From NCBI GenBank assembly GCA_964429855.1, contig CAYSDM010000014.1, forward strand, positions 14,675-78,674: DNA of 64,000 bases, in the 5' to 3' direction. The stretch's first letter is position 1, and each line of letters starts with the position of its first letter. A program made the translations under genes and the position numbers. Below, in pieces: positions 9,523 to 16,788 of this stretch. The notes below the pieces were generated by a model. The model was not told where the DNA came from, searched no databases, and saw nothing but the letters and a program-made list of their open reading frames with translations. This stretch comes from CALLMM01 sp964429855 (GTDB lineage Bacteria; Armatimonadota; Chthonomonadetes; Chthonomonadales; CAJBBX01).

Positions 9523-9690
9523 TTACACTTTTGCGCCGCAGCAACGACGAACCATCTGCTTGCGTCCGCTCAAGGTGAGCGTCATCACCACGTCTATCTT
9601 GTTTCCGCAGAAGCGACAGAGCTGGAGGGCTGCTTTGGCTTCCTGTCGCGCGGCGACGTTGGTCTTGGATGTTTTGCTGTCTTTCGGCAT
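9523..9690 (-). CDS. small cysteine-containing protein of unknown function (55 aa)
   Basis: A 55-residue basic protein with CRFCG at residues 25-29 and RRCCG near the C-terminus. The CxxC...CC pattern is that of a small zinc ribbon. The first 20 residues are Lys/Ala-rich (MPKDSKTSKTNVAARQEAK). The gene is supported by GAAGGGAG about 10 bases before the ATG, by a TATAAT box 39 bases upstream of the ATG, and by a strong terminator after the stop, so it is a monocistronic unit. Size, charge and the possible zinc site are reminiscent of a ribosome-associated or L33-like protein, but I do not recognise the family. Confidence 0.7.
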   Translation of the reverse strand: MPKDSKTSKTNVAARQEAKAALQLCRFCGNKIDVVMTLTLSGRKQMVRRCCGAKV

Positions 9691-9728
9691 TGGATACTGT
9701 CTCCCTTCTATTGAATGATTGCGAGGCT

Positions 9729-9734
9729 ATTATA
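9729..9734 (-). promoter_or_regulatory. -10 box upstream of the 55-residue protein gene
   Basis: TATAAT on the minus strand, 39 bases before the start codon. The -35 region at proper spacing is weak. Confidence 0.5.
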
Positions 9735-9784
9735 CCAGAACCGACGGTTCAGGTACAGCCTTTGATAAGTCGCTTCCGGCAATT

Positions 9785-10546
9785 CTATACATTGCAGAGC
9801 TTGAATGTCTCCCGAAGCGCGGCAATGGGGTCGCCCTTCGGCACAAACTCGTGTCCCACATATCCCGCGTATCCGGAGTCTTTGATCGCCAGTATGATCG
9901 GCGGATAGTAAAGCTCCTGGGTCTCATCCATATCGTTGCGTCCGGGATTTCCGGCAGTATGGTAGTGCCCGAAAAAGGCATGGCTGCTGCGAATCGTGCG
10001 GATGATATCGCCTTCCATGATCTGCATATGGTAGATGTCATATAGCAGCTTCACCCTGGGCGAATCCACCATCTGACAGACGCGAACGCCCCAGTCAGTA
10101 TGATCGCACTGGTAGTCCTTATGATCCACCTTGCTGTTAAGAAGCTCTATCACCAGATTAACTCCGGCATCCTCGGCGCGTTTCGCCACGCGCTTCAACC
10201 CTTCCGCGGTGATCTCTGCTCCCGTTGCATCATCCAGACCGTTTCGATTTCCACTGAAGCAGATCAGATTGGGAATTCCCCACTCTACCGCGAGGGCAAG
10301 GTTTTCCGTGATCTCCTTCTCAATACGGTCATGGTTTTCACGCTTATTCAAACCATCTTCCAGTGAACGATGTCCCCCGATGGAAGCGATAGTCAGCCCG
10401 TGATCTTTTGCCAGTTTCCAGTGCTCCTGTCCGACCAGTTCCACAGCGTCATAGCCGATCTCCGCTGCAGCGCGAACCAGTTTTTCCGGAGTCAGTTCTC
10501 CGCGCACAAAACACCACCAGGATATGGACTGCTTTATTCGTGCCAT
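9785..10546 (-). CDS. hydroxypyruvate isomerase-like sugar phosphate isomerase/epimerase (TIM barrel)
   Basis: 253 residues of the xylose isomerase-like TIM-barrel superfamily (AP_endonuc_2), closest in appearance to the Hyi hydroxypyruvate isomerase group. Visible signatures are YDAVELVGQEHW near the N-terminus, VIELLNSKVDHKDYQCD, with the catalytic Glu, near residue 145, KLLYDIYHMQIMEGD, with the metal-binding Asp and His, GHYHTAGNPGRND, and the C-terminal catalytic Glu in YVGHEFVPKGDP. The set of metal-ligand Glu, Asp, His and Glu looks complete. It probably isomerises or epimerises a small hydroxy-keto acid or keto-sugar in the cytoplasm. Neighbours do not reveal a pathway. The start follows GAGAGGAAG. 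Confidence 0.8.
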   Translation of the reverse strand: MARIKQSISWWCFVRGELTPEKLVRAAAEIGYDAVELVGQEHWKLAKDHGLTIASIGGHRSLEDGLNKRENHDRIEKEITENLALAVEWGIPNLICFSGNRNGLDDATGAEITAEGLKRVAKRAEDAGVNLVIELLNSKVDHKDYQCDHTDWGVRVCQMVDSPRVKLLYDIYHMQIMEGDIIRTIRSSHAFFGHYHTAGNPGRNDMDETQELYYPPIILAIKDSGYAGYVGHEFVPKGDPIAALRETFKLCNV

Positions 10547-10606
10547 CTTCCTCTCCTCATGGATCGAGTCTGGCTAAAAATTCGTCGTTGTCGCAGAAAT
10601 CTCCTC

Positions 10607-10643
10607 GTAAAAACGACCAGCATATCACATGCTGGTCGTTTCA
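10607..10643 (-). terminator. Rho-independent terminator of the 70-residue protein gene
   Basis: A perfect 13-bp stem (AAACGACCAGCAT / ATGCTGGTCGTTT) with a 5-base loop, followed on the minus strand by a TTTTTA tract. Confidence 0.85.
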
Positions 10644-10695
10644 CTGCCTTTGTCTGAATTCATGTAAAAAGGGGCTGCGTCTTTTTGATTAAGCG

Positions 10696-10908
10696 TTACG
10701 ATACATATTGTCGTTGAATCTGGCTCCATGTGTTATTGATGCGCATGTAACATGCCACACGCCCATCGAGACTCGCAGGAAGTATATCCTCTTTGTCCAG
10801 ACATACTTCTCGACTTGTTCCCAGTTGACGATACACTCCTGACGGGACTCGCTCACCGGCAAGATAGAGTTCGTCGCTCAACGTCTCTTCTTCGGGTTGC
10901 TTCCACAT
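10696..10908 (-). CDS. small acidic protein of unknown function (70 aa)
   Basis: A 70-residue protein (MWKQPEEETLSDELYLAGER at the N-terminus) that I do not recognise. It has no signal peptide or membrane segment. Residues of about 15-45 (LAGERVPSGVYRQLGTSREV) look like a small beta-rich fold. Support for a real gene comes from AGGAG 10 bases before the ATG, a perfect consensus promoter about 180 bases upstream on the same strand, and a clean terminator after the stop. The leader between promoter and start contains inverted repeats, so expression may be controlled at RNA level. Confidence 0.65.
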   Translation of the reverse strand: MWKQPEEETLSDELYLAGERVPSGVYRQLGTSREVCLDKEDILPASLDGRVACYMRINNTWSQIQRQYVS

Positions 10909-11087
10909 CTGCCTCTTCTCCTGTTAAAGGAAATTGTCAGGGCCTGTCATGTCGGAAACTAATACCTGTCCGCTCCGACAGATCACCGTGCGCTTAGGCC
11001 TTAAGACGCACATCCCCCGAGTTCACCTATCCCAGACGAATGAGTTCAGCTCTTATGTGTTGTCAAACCCCATCCAATTTGAATGGC
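10909..11087 (-). promoter_or_regulatory. structured 5' leader of the 70-residue protein gene
   Basis: About 170 bases of untranslated leader. On the minus strand it contains GTGCG...CGCAC around a 14-base centre. CTGTC can pair either with nearby GACAG or, as CTGTCGGA, with a later TCCGACA, giving two mutually exclusive hairpins. I do not recognise a known riboswitch class. Confidence 0.4.
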
Positions 11088-11116
11088 ATTATACTGAACT
11101 CGATGATTCCTGTCAA
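11088..11116 (-). promoter_or_regulatory. perfect sigma-70 consensus promoter
   Basis: On the minus strand TTGACA and TATAAT are separated by exactly 17 bases. It points to the 70-residue protein gene. Confidence 0.8.
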
Positions 11117-11224
11117 TAGAAATCAGAAATTTTTACTAAATTTTATTTTCGCGGCTCTCATCATTGTCATTCACGACTATAATACTGATATATTTAGATC
11201 AAATCGTTCCCAGGAGGGTAATCA

Positions 11225-12187
11225 ATGCGTACCGTGGGAATAGAATTTGTCAGTCCTGGAGAGATGCGCTTCTGCGAACTGGGACCATCTCCAGCGCCCG
11301 GTCCCCGGGAGATTCTCATTCGTACCCACTATTCGGCTATCACCAACGGCACGGAACGTCACGCGCTACTGGGAGAGCATGGCTGGACTCAATTCCCGGG
11401 TAGACACGGTTATCAGCATGTTGGAACCGTTGCGGACATCGGCAGCGATGTTCGGCAGTTCCATCCCGGCGACTGGGTCTTTTATGGGCAGTATGTAGGT
11501 CACCGGGGATGGCATATCGTTGATGTCTCTCAGAATGACGGTTCTCACCTCTGTATCCCGCTCCCTGCCAGCCGCAACTACAGCCACTTTGCCCTCTCCG
11601 GCGTCGCAGGCGTTTCGCTCAGAGGCGTACAGCGGTTTCGTGTTTCGGCGGGACAGAATGTCTGGGTTGTCGGCGCAGGCTTGATCGGTCTCTTTGCCGC
11701 ACAGGCGGCGCGCGCAGCCGGCGCACGAGTGACAGTCACCGACATTAACCATCATCGGTTGGAGGTCGCAGAAAGATTAGGTATTTTTGCGGTGCTGGAT
11801 GCAAAAAAAAGTGAGGACATGCAAGCTCTCGCACAGAACCGTCCCTATGACTGTATCATTGACGCCAGCGGTAAACCCTCTCTTCTGGAAGAGATCCATC
11901 GAGACAGTCTTCTGGCGGCGCGAGGCGTGATCGGACTGCTTGCGGTTCGTTCGCAGACGACCTTTCACTGGGGGATGTTGCATACACGGGAATCATCTAT
12001 TGAGGTCTCCTGCCATTTCAGCCTGTCAGACCTGCGGATACTGTATCAGTTGATCAGTCTCGATCAGATTCAGATGGAGCCGGTTATCAGTCACTATGCG
12101 CCGATTGATGAGGCTCCTGCTATCTATCGAACACTGCGTGATGAACCGCAGTCTCTTCTCGGAGTCATCTTTGACTGGGCGGACTGA
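11225..12187 (+). CDS. medium-chain dehydrogenase/reductase (zinc alcohol dehydrogenase-like)
   Basis: 320 residues of the MDR superfamily. The N-terminal GroES-like domain has SAITNGTERHALLGEHG and the GRHGYQHVGTVADIG motif in place of the usual GHE...G signature. The nucleotide-binding domain has WVVGAGLIGLFAAQAARAAG (GxGxxG) near 145-160 and VTDINHHRLEVAERLG. The catalytic Cys and structural four-Cys zinc lobe of classical alcohol dehydrogenases are absent, so it belongs to the shorter BchC-like group; zinc dependence is uncertain. The start follows AGGAGGG at ideal spacing, with TATAAT 40 bases upstream. The substrate is unknown. Confidence 0.8.
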   Translation: MRTVGIEFVSPGEMRFCELGPSPAPGPREILIRTHYSAITNGTERHALLGEHGWTQFPGRHGYQHVGTVADIGSDVRQFHPGDWVFYGQYVGHRGWHIVDVSQNDGSHLCIPLPASRNYSHFALSGVAGVSLRGVQRFRVSAGQNVWVVGAGLIGLFAAQAARAAGARVTVTDINHHRLEVAERLGIFAVLDAKKSEDMQALAQNRPYDCIIDASGKPSLLEEIHRDSLLAARGVIGLLAVRSQTTFHWGMLHTRESSIEVSCHFSLSDLRILYQLISLDQIQMEPVISHYAPIDEAPAIYRTLRDEPQSLLGVIFDWAD

Positions 12188-12210
12188 TTCTGATCGCTTA
12201 GAACTGAAAA

Positions 12211-12240
12211 TTGACATCGCGTAAAGCCTTCGGGTATCAT
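12211..12240 (+). promoter_or_regulatory. sigma-70 promoter of the Doc-like gene
   Basis: TTGACA, 18 bases, TATCAT. It lies about 40 bases upstream of the start codon at 12281. Confidence 0.65.
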
Positions 12241-12280
12241 CCGAAACGTCCGGAGATAAAGCGAAGGAGAGTTTCCGAAG

Positions 12281-12730
12281 ATGCGCTATCTATCTGTTCA
12301 TGATCTGGTCTGGATAAACAACATTGTCACCGGAAAGACACTGGTGTTCGACTATGAGAAGCTGGAAGCTACTATGGCGGCACAGTACGGATATGGACAG
12401 AGTACAAACGTTCCTCTTCAAGCCTCCTCTTTTCTGGAAACTGCTCTGAAGAAGAGACCCTTTGCCTACGGAAATCTCCGGGTCGCTTTTATCGCGCTTG
12501 TAACCTTTCTGAATGCCAATGGCTATGCTCTGGAGGTGGATGATAGACGCGCGGTCGAGATTATTCAGAACGCGTCAAAAGGGGAGTTGTCCTGTAGTCA
12601 GGCCATTGCCGAAATGTCGTCCCCTACCGATCTGAAACTGAAACCGGGCACGACGCTCAGGCAGCTTGTCAGTTTTATCTGTAACAGACATGCAGAGGTG
12701 TTGAAGCTGCTGAAAGAGGGGGATGAGTAA
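12281..12730 (+). CDS. Doc/Fic-fold protein with degenerate active-site motif
   Basis: 149 residues with the layout of death-on-curing proteins: MRYLSVHDLVWINNIVTG at the N-terminus, then the helical core, and RPFAYGNLRVAFIALVTFLNANGY at about 64-88. In active Fic/Doc enzymes this motif reads HPFxDGNKR. Here the catalytic His is Arg, the Asp is Tyr and the Lys is Leu, so AMPylation or phosphorylation activity is unlikely. No antitoxin partner is adjacent. The gene has its own promoter, GAAGGAG before the ATG and a terminator hairpin, so it is expressed as a single unit. It may be a repurposed structural or binding protein. Confidence 0.65.
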   Translation: MRYLSVHDLVWINNIVTGKTLVFDYEKLEATMAAQYGYGQSTNVPLQASSFLETALKKRPFAYGNLRVAFIALVTFLNANGYALEVDDRRAVEIIQNASKGELSCSQAIAEMSSPTDLKLKPGTTLRQLVSFICNRHAEVLKLLKEGDE

Positions 12731-12761
12731 CCCTCTCTGCATACATTCAGTCAGTAGAATC

Positions 12762-12796
12762 AAGCGGTCTGGATCAATGAATAATCCAGACCGCTT
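12762..12796. terminator. bidirectional terminator hairpin
   Basis: A perfect 13-bp inverted repeat (AAGCGGTCTGGAT / ATCCAGACCGCTT) with a 9-base loop between two convergent genes. The flanks are only moderately T-rich. Confidence 0.7.
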
Positions 12797-12813
12797 CTGT
12801 TTGTTCATGTCGG

Positions 12814-13689
12814 CTATAACAGGTTTTTCTCATGGAGTCTATTGAGCAGCTCTCTCTCCTGAATCGACGTCAGATCCACCAGCGGGGGACGCACCCACAT
12901 CCGCTCCACGCCTCGATGCGCCAGAATGGACTTGCTGACCGCGATGATCGGATAGTCCATCATGATCTTGCGCGCCTCATCCAGTCTGGTCTGCGCCGCA
13001 TAAGGATCCCCGCCTGACTGATGCGCCCGATAGATTCCTGAGACAAGTTCCGGGAAGGCATTGGCAGTGCCGGAAATCGCGCCTCGCGCCCCCGCTTGAA
13101 ATGACTTCGCCATCAGATCATCGCTTCCGGGAAAAATAAGAAGCTCGGAATGCTTTGTCATCAGCTCCTCCGTCCGGTCCCATCTCCCTGCGCTGTCCTT
13201 CAAACCGATAACGCGAGTTTGATCGGCAAGAAGCGCGATGACCTCATCGGTTATCGCAACGGCAGAAAACTGGGGGATGCTGTATAGTAGAAACGGAATG
13301 GAGGATGTCGCGTCCAGTATCTGGCGAAAATAGGCTGCCACTCCCTGCGCTGAGGGGTTTTTGAAGAAGAAAGGCGGTAGAATGAGAGCGGCATCCGCGC
13401 CAGCCGATTCGGCGTGCCGGGTCAGTTCGATAGCATCCGTCACGCTTGCCGCGCCTGTTCCTGCGATCACCAGTAGCTCGCCTCTGTTCTTTAGCGCAAA
13501 TTCCAGCAGACTCTTGCGCTCCTCCACCGAAAGAGAGACCCCTTCCCCGTTTGTTCCGCTGACGACAATCCCGTTAATCCCCATTCGACTCTGAAATTCC
13601 AGAAATCCGGGTAGCGCATCCAGATTTAAGGTTCCGTCGGCATGAAAAGGTGTCACAATGGCTGTAAATACTCCCTGAAGCCCTCTCAT
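12814..13689 (-). CDS. DapA/NanA-family Schiff-base lyase or synthase
   Basis: 291 residues of the dihydrodipicolinate synthase/N-acetylneuraminate lyase TIM-barrel family. Visible are VTPFHADGTLN, the GTNGEG substrate loop near residue 45, the LLYSIPQFS strand with the catalytic Tyr, and IGLKDSAG with the Schiff-base Lys near residue 164. The Arg that binds the second substrate in true DapA is not present after the Tyr motif, and the loop looks more like that of sialate or sugar-acid lyases. Its ATG overlaps the stop of the PseG-like gene by four bases (ATGA), so translation is coupled. A sugar-acid lyase is more likely than lysine biosynthesis, but the substrate cannot be read from sequence. 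Confidence 0.8.
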   Translation of the reverse strand: MRGLQGVFTAIVTPFHADGTLNLDALPGFLEFQSRMGINGIVVSGTNGEGVSLSVEERKSLLEFALKNRGELLVIAGTGAASVTDAIELTRHAESAGADAALILPPFFFKNPSAQGVAAYFRQILDATSSIPFLLYSIPQFSAVAITDEVIALLADQTRVIGLKDSAGRWDRTEELMTKHSELLIFPGSDDLMAKSFQAGARGAISGTANAFPELVSGIYRAHQSGGDPYAAQTRLDEARKIMMDYPIIAVSKSILAHRGVERMWVRPPLVDLTSIQERELLNRLHEKNLL

Positions 13690-14762
13690 CGGTCGTTCCT
13701 TCCAGATTCAACGTGTATTTGCGCTGTTTCGATAAGCGCTTCCGCGACTCGATCCGTCCCATATCCGTCTACCATCTCAGGACCGGATGCAGACATACTT
13801 CTTCTAATATCGGAGCGACAGCTTAAGTGCTGCACGGCGTCCGTGATTTGCTCAACATCTGCCGACTTTCCTTCCCCGATTGTCTGCATGGCTCCAGAAC
13901 GAGTTAATCTCTCCGCCAGTTCGATCTGATGATCAATGGACTGGCACACCGCCAGCGCAGGCGCTCCCACACAGCACACTTCATACATCGTCAACCCTCC
14001 GGCGACAATTGCCAGGTCGCACCATTGATACTTCTCGATCAGCGTGGGCAACCCTGTGAGTAGAACACTTTTCCAGGGAGCATTCTGTAAAATAGCACGG
14101 AGAGATTCTCTATGAGGATAGGCCGGTCCACAGAGAAACACCACCTGTGAAAGCTCTGAAAGAGGCAATAACGCTTTTGCCACTTTCAGGGACAGCCCCG
14201 CGGCATCCGCGCCGCCAAGCGCGACAAACACTTTCCGAACCGGTCCCTGAAAATCGGAGCGATAGGAGCGATGCGCTTTGATAAACTGAGGATCGAGCGA
14301 GACATACTTCCCCCCCTCCAGCAGCCGGATATGCGGGGGAAGATTCCCCGGTTCAGGCTCTTCGATGAGTATGTTTATCAGGCAATGCGCGAATAACCTT
14401 CCCTCGCCTCGATCATCCAGACTGACAATCGGTATTCCGCTCTCGGAAAGCGACTGCATCTCCTCCCTGTCCGTGTCGAGCATATCCACGATGATGAGAT
14501 CGCAGGATTCGCTCTCAAGGATCGGCCATAGAGATCGAGCCTGAAAGCGCGGCTTGACACTTAAGGAGGAGTACTGATAGGGAACAGCCTCACATCTGGC
14601 AGGGATCTCCGCGACAATACTCTTCATGGAATCGTGGTCGGCATAGACCAGAACGGCATTCAGATCCAGCTTCTTTGAAAGCGATTTAAGAAGCCGTGAG
14701 GCGCGAAAGAGATGCCCGGTTCCAATCGGAGGTCCCCCATCCGCTCGATAGATTACCTTCAC
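13686..14762 (-). CDS. PseG/SpsG-like UDP-sugar hydrolase or glycosyltransferase
   Basis: 358 residues with a GT-B fold. The N-terminus carries GGPPIGTGHLFRASRL, the GxGHxxR signature whose His is catalytic in PseG, the enzyme that removes UDP from UDP-2,4-diacetamido-trideoxy-altrose in pseudaminic acid synthesis. The C-terminal half has the VFVALGGADAAG and CDLAIVAGGLTMYEVCCVGAPALAV signatures of UDP binding. The GTG start overlaps the stop of the DUF1992 gene, and the stop overlaps the DapA-family ATG. No PseB, PseC, PseH or PseI homologue is in view, so pseudaminic acid synthesis is not supported; a related UDP-sugar cleavage or transfer is the safer call. Confidence 0.75.
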   Translation of the reverse strand: MKVIYRADGGPPIGTGHLFRASRLLKSLSKKLDLNAVLVYADHDSMKSIVAEIPARCEAVPYQYSSLSVKPRFQARSLWPILESESCDLIIVDMLDTDREEMQSLSESGIPIVSLDDRGEGRLFAHCLINILIEEPEPGNLPPHIRLLEGGKYVSLDPQFIKAHRSYRSDFQGPVRKVFVALGGADAAGLSLKVAKALLPLSELSQVVFLCGPAYPHRESLRAILQNAPWKSVLLTGLPTLIEKYQWCDLAIVAGGLTMYEVCCVGAPALAVCQSIDHQIELAERLTRSGAMQTIGEGKSADVEQITDAVQHLSCRSDIRRSMSASGPEMVDGYGTDRVAEALIETAQIHVESGRNDR

Positions 14763-15337
14763 TCGCTCTCCAGCTTTCCGTTTTCATACCTGTAGAGCAT
14801 GCGCATGGATTCCTTAAGATCGCTCATTCGCTTCCTCTCTCCGACAATTACAGGTAGTGCCATACCTTCAAGGCAGGGGTATTCGCTGTCAAAACGCTGC
14901 ATCTCTGTTTCAATTTGACAGGGAATGAGCACCTGACCGCCTCCAGGGGAAAGAATATTGATCTTGAGAATCTCGCTGTTGACTCTTTTTAATGATCGGT
15001 GATAGTTATCCCTGCTCTTTGCAAGCCATTGCACAAATTCATCCGCTCTTCTCCCTCTCTCCGTGGAATCGCCGGAAGACGATTCTACACGATCCCTTCT
15101 CCTTCGGTACTCCCTGCCGATTCGGACAAAGATCGCGCGGCACTCCGCTCGAAGCTCTTCTATCTCCTTGCTGATCTGAATCCATTCCGGCGCAACTCCA
15201 GCGTTCTTGAGAATCTTGATATCGAGAGGGGTTTCCAGGTCGCTGGCATTCAGAGGCTGCCCCTTGCCTTGGAGATTATCGAAGGCTCCCTCGGCAATAG
15301 CCTCTTCGATCTTTCGCTCTGCAATCTTTTCGAACAT
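14759..15337 (-). CDS. DUF1992 (DNAJC28-like) family protein
   Basis: 192 residues starting MFEKIAERKIEEAIAEGAFD, which with GKGQPLNA is the hallmark of DUF1992, the domain found in DNAJC28 homologues and in bacterial YhdN-like proteins. A central charged helix (REYRRRRDRVE) and a C-terminal tail of unknown role follow. The function of the family is not established. I place the start at MFEK because AAGGGG precedes it at good spacing; an upstream in-frame ATG at 15400 would add 21 residues with no conservation. It is the first gene of a three-gene run with four-base GTGA/ATGA overlaps. The promoter likely lies in the 104-base gap to the divergent hemW. Confidence 0.8.
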   Translation of the reverse strand: MFEKIAERKIEEAIAEGAFDNLQGKGQPLNASDLETPLDIKILKNAGVAPEWIQISKEIEELRAECRAIFVRIGREYRRRRDRVESSSGDSTERGRRADEFVQWLAKSRDNYHRSLKRVNSEILKINILSPGGGQVLIPCQIETEMQRFDSEYPCLEGMALPVIVGERKRMSDLKESMRMLYRYENGKLESE

Positions 15338-15427
15338 GGGATGCCCCTTCATGTTTGAGGGTGATGAATGCAGTATACCAGCAACCGGATAAACAGTCAT
15401 CTTTTCAGTACGCTTCCACAGACACGC

Positions 15428-15433
15428 TATAAT
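15428..15433 (+). promoter_or_regulatory. -10 box of hemW giving a probable leaderless mRNA
   Basis: TATAAT ends 8 bases before the ATG. Transcription from it would begin at or within two bases of the start codon. There is no Shine-Dalgarno sequence. Confidence 0.55.
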
Positions 15434-15441
15434 GATCTATC

Positions 15442-16581
15442 ATGAAAAGCGATCTGGCGATCTACGTACATATTCCCTTCTGTGCCCGTAAGTGTTCTTA
15501 TTGCGACTTCAACGCCTATGCGGGAGCGGATACACTGGTTCCTGAGTTCGTCACCTCCATACTGGAAGAAATAGAGCGCGCGCCGGAAGGTGGGAGGTCA
15601 CTGCGGTCGGTCTTCTTCGGCGGAGGAACTCCGACTTTTCTCTCCTCCTCACAACTGATAGAGATTCTAAATGCAATCAAGCGAAAATACCCGTTTCAAC
15701 CTGATATCGAAATCACCACCGAGGCGAACCCGACCAGTTCCGATACGGAGAAGTTTCGCGCTCTGCGTGAGGCGGGGTTCAATCGAATCTCCATAGGAGT
15801 ACAGTCCTTTCAGTCCAGGCTTTTGATCATTGCCGAGCGGGATCACTCTCCCGTTGACGCGACCCGCGCGGTAGAGGATGCCAGAACGGCTGGCTTTACC
15901 AATGTCAGCATTGATCTGATATTCGGGCTTCCAACTCAAACCCGACAGGAGTGGAAGGTTACACTAGAAAGCGCTGTCGCGCTGCAAACAGAGCACCTCT
16001 CTCTCTATGCCCTGACCATCGAGCCGGGAACGCGCTTTGAAAGGCTGAATAAAGGTCGCAAGCTGGCTCTACCGGACGAAGAGACGGAACTCTGGATGTA
16101 TGAGTATGCCATCCAACGCCTGACTGAATCCGGGTTTGATCACTATGAGGTATCCAATTTCGCGCGACCGGGTTATCAATCAATACACAATCGCGTCTAC
16201 TGGCTGAATGAGGAGTATCTTGGATTTGGTCCCGGCGCAGTCTCCTATCTGAGTGGAAGGCGATGGACAGATGAAAAACACCCTCTGAGATATATTCAGA
16301 AGGTGAAGGCGAATGACGATCTCGCCGTTGATTCAGAGGAGTTGGACACTCGCTCTGCGCTTGGCGAGACGATGATGGTTGGACTTCGACTGCGCGAGGG
16401 CATCTCTCTATCCCGTATTCGGGATCGTTTTCATCTCGATCCTCTGGAAGTCTACCAGAATCATATCGAGAAGGTCATAAAGCAGGGGCTTCTGGAGATA
16501 GAGGGCGACAGGTTGAAATTAACCTATCGCGGTCTTCTGGTGGCAAATACTGTACTCATGAATTTTATTCAGCCTTACTAA
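15442..16581 (+). CDS. hemW: radical SAM heme chaperone HemW
   Basis: 379 residues, the usual HemW length. The radical-SAM cluster motif is HIPFCARKCSYCDFNAY, which gives CxxxCxxC followed by the Phe-x-x-Tyr/Ala region of HemW rather than HemN. SAM-binding strands VFFGGGTPTFL, EITTEANPTS and FNRISIGVQSF are present, as is the C-terminal HemN_C domain (GLRLREGISLSRI). HemW binds heme and inserts it into respiratory proteins. This fits a genome that makes an octaheme cytochrome elsewhere in the window. The coding sequence begins immediately after a TATAAT box with no ribosome-binding site, suggesting leaderless translation. Confidence 0.92.
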   Translation: MKSDLAIYVHIPFCARKCSYCDFNAYAGADTLVPEFVTSILEEIERAPEGGRSLRSVFFGGGTPTFLSSSQLIEILNAIKRKYPFQPDIEITTEANPTSSDTEKFRALREAGFNRISIGVQSFQSRLLIIAERDHSPVDATRAVEDARTAGFTNVSIDLIFGLPTQTRQEWKVTLESAVALQTEHLSLYALTIEPGTRFERLNKGRKLALPDEETELWMYEYAIQRLTESGFDHYEVSNFARPGYQSIHNRVYWLNEEYLGFGPGAVSYLSGRRWTDEKHPLRYIQKVKANDDLAVDSEELDTRSALGETMMVGLRLREGISLSRIRDRFHLDPLEVYQNHIEKVIKQGLLEIEGDRLKLTYRGLLVANTVLMNFIQPY

Positions 16582-16640
16582 TCTATCAATGACAGGCAAG
16601 GAACAGGAGACAGAATTGTTGCGTATTATTAGAGTGGAAA

Positions 16641-16730
16641 TAGAGGGGGAGTAGCCTCCCGGAGTGGATCGTTGAGTCGTCAGAACGTCCTTATCGGACC
16701 GGCTCCACGAGCTAAGTGCAAGACCTTCTA
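16641..16730 (+). ncRNA. yybP-ykoY (manganese) riboswitch aptamer
   Basis: The leader of htpX contains the conserved yybP-ykoY elements in order: GGGGAGTAGC at 16646-16655, the GAGTCGTCAG segment at 16674-16683, CCGGCTC opposite it, and GCAAGACCTTC at 16718-16728. The P1 stem pairs TAGAGGG at 16641-16647 with CCTTCTA at 16724-16730. The same GGGGAGUAGC...GCAAGACCUU frame is found in the Lactococcus Mn(II)-sensing aptamer as I recall it. Known members are mostly ON switches activated by Mn(II). Confidence 0.87.
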
Positions 16731-16772
16731 ACCTCATGCGGATATATCCGTTATGAGTAGAGGGTTTTTTTT
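16724..16772 (+). terminator. riboswitch expression-platform terminator
   Basis: The core stem is CTCAT(16733-16737)/ATGAG(16753-16757) with an inner CGGATATATCCG hairpin. It is extended by CCTTCTA pairing with TAGAGGG at 16758-16764, followed by eight Ts. That TAGAGGG is identical to the aptamer P1 5' strand, and both compete for 16724-16730. Ligand-stabilised P1 would therefore detach the stem from the T tract and allow readthrough. Confidence 0.85.
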
Positions 16773-16788
16773 ATGAGGATAGACACCG

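Noticed and set aside
12281..12730. Fic/Doc toxin of a toxin-antitoxin pair
   Set aside because: The active-site motif is destroyed (RPFAYGNLR) and there is no adjacent antitoxin, so a toxin role is not supported.
13686..14762. Pseudaminic acid biosynthesis locus
   Set aside because: Only a PseG-like protein is present. The PseB, PseC, PseF, PseH and PseI homologues expected for the pathway are not in view.
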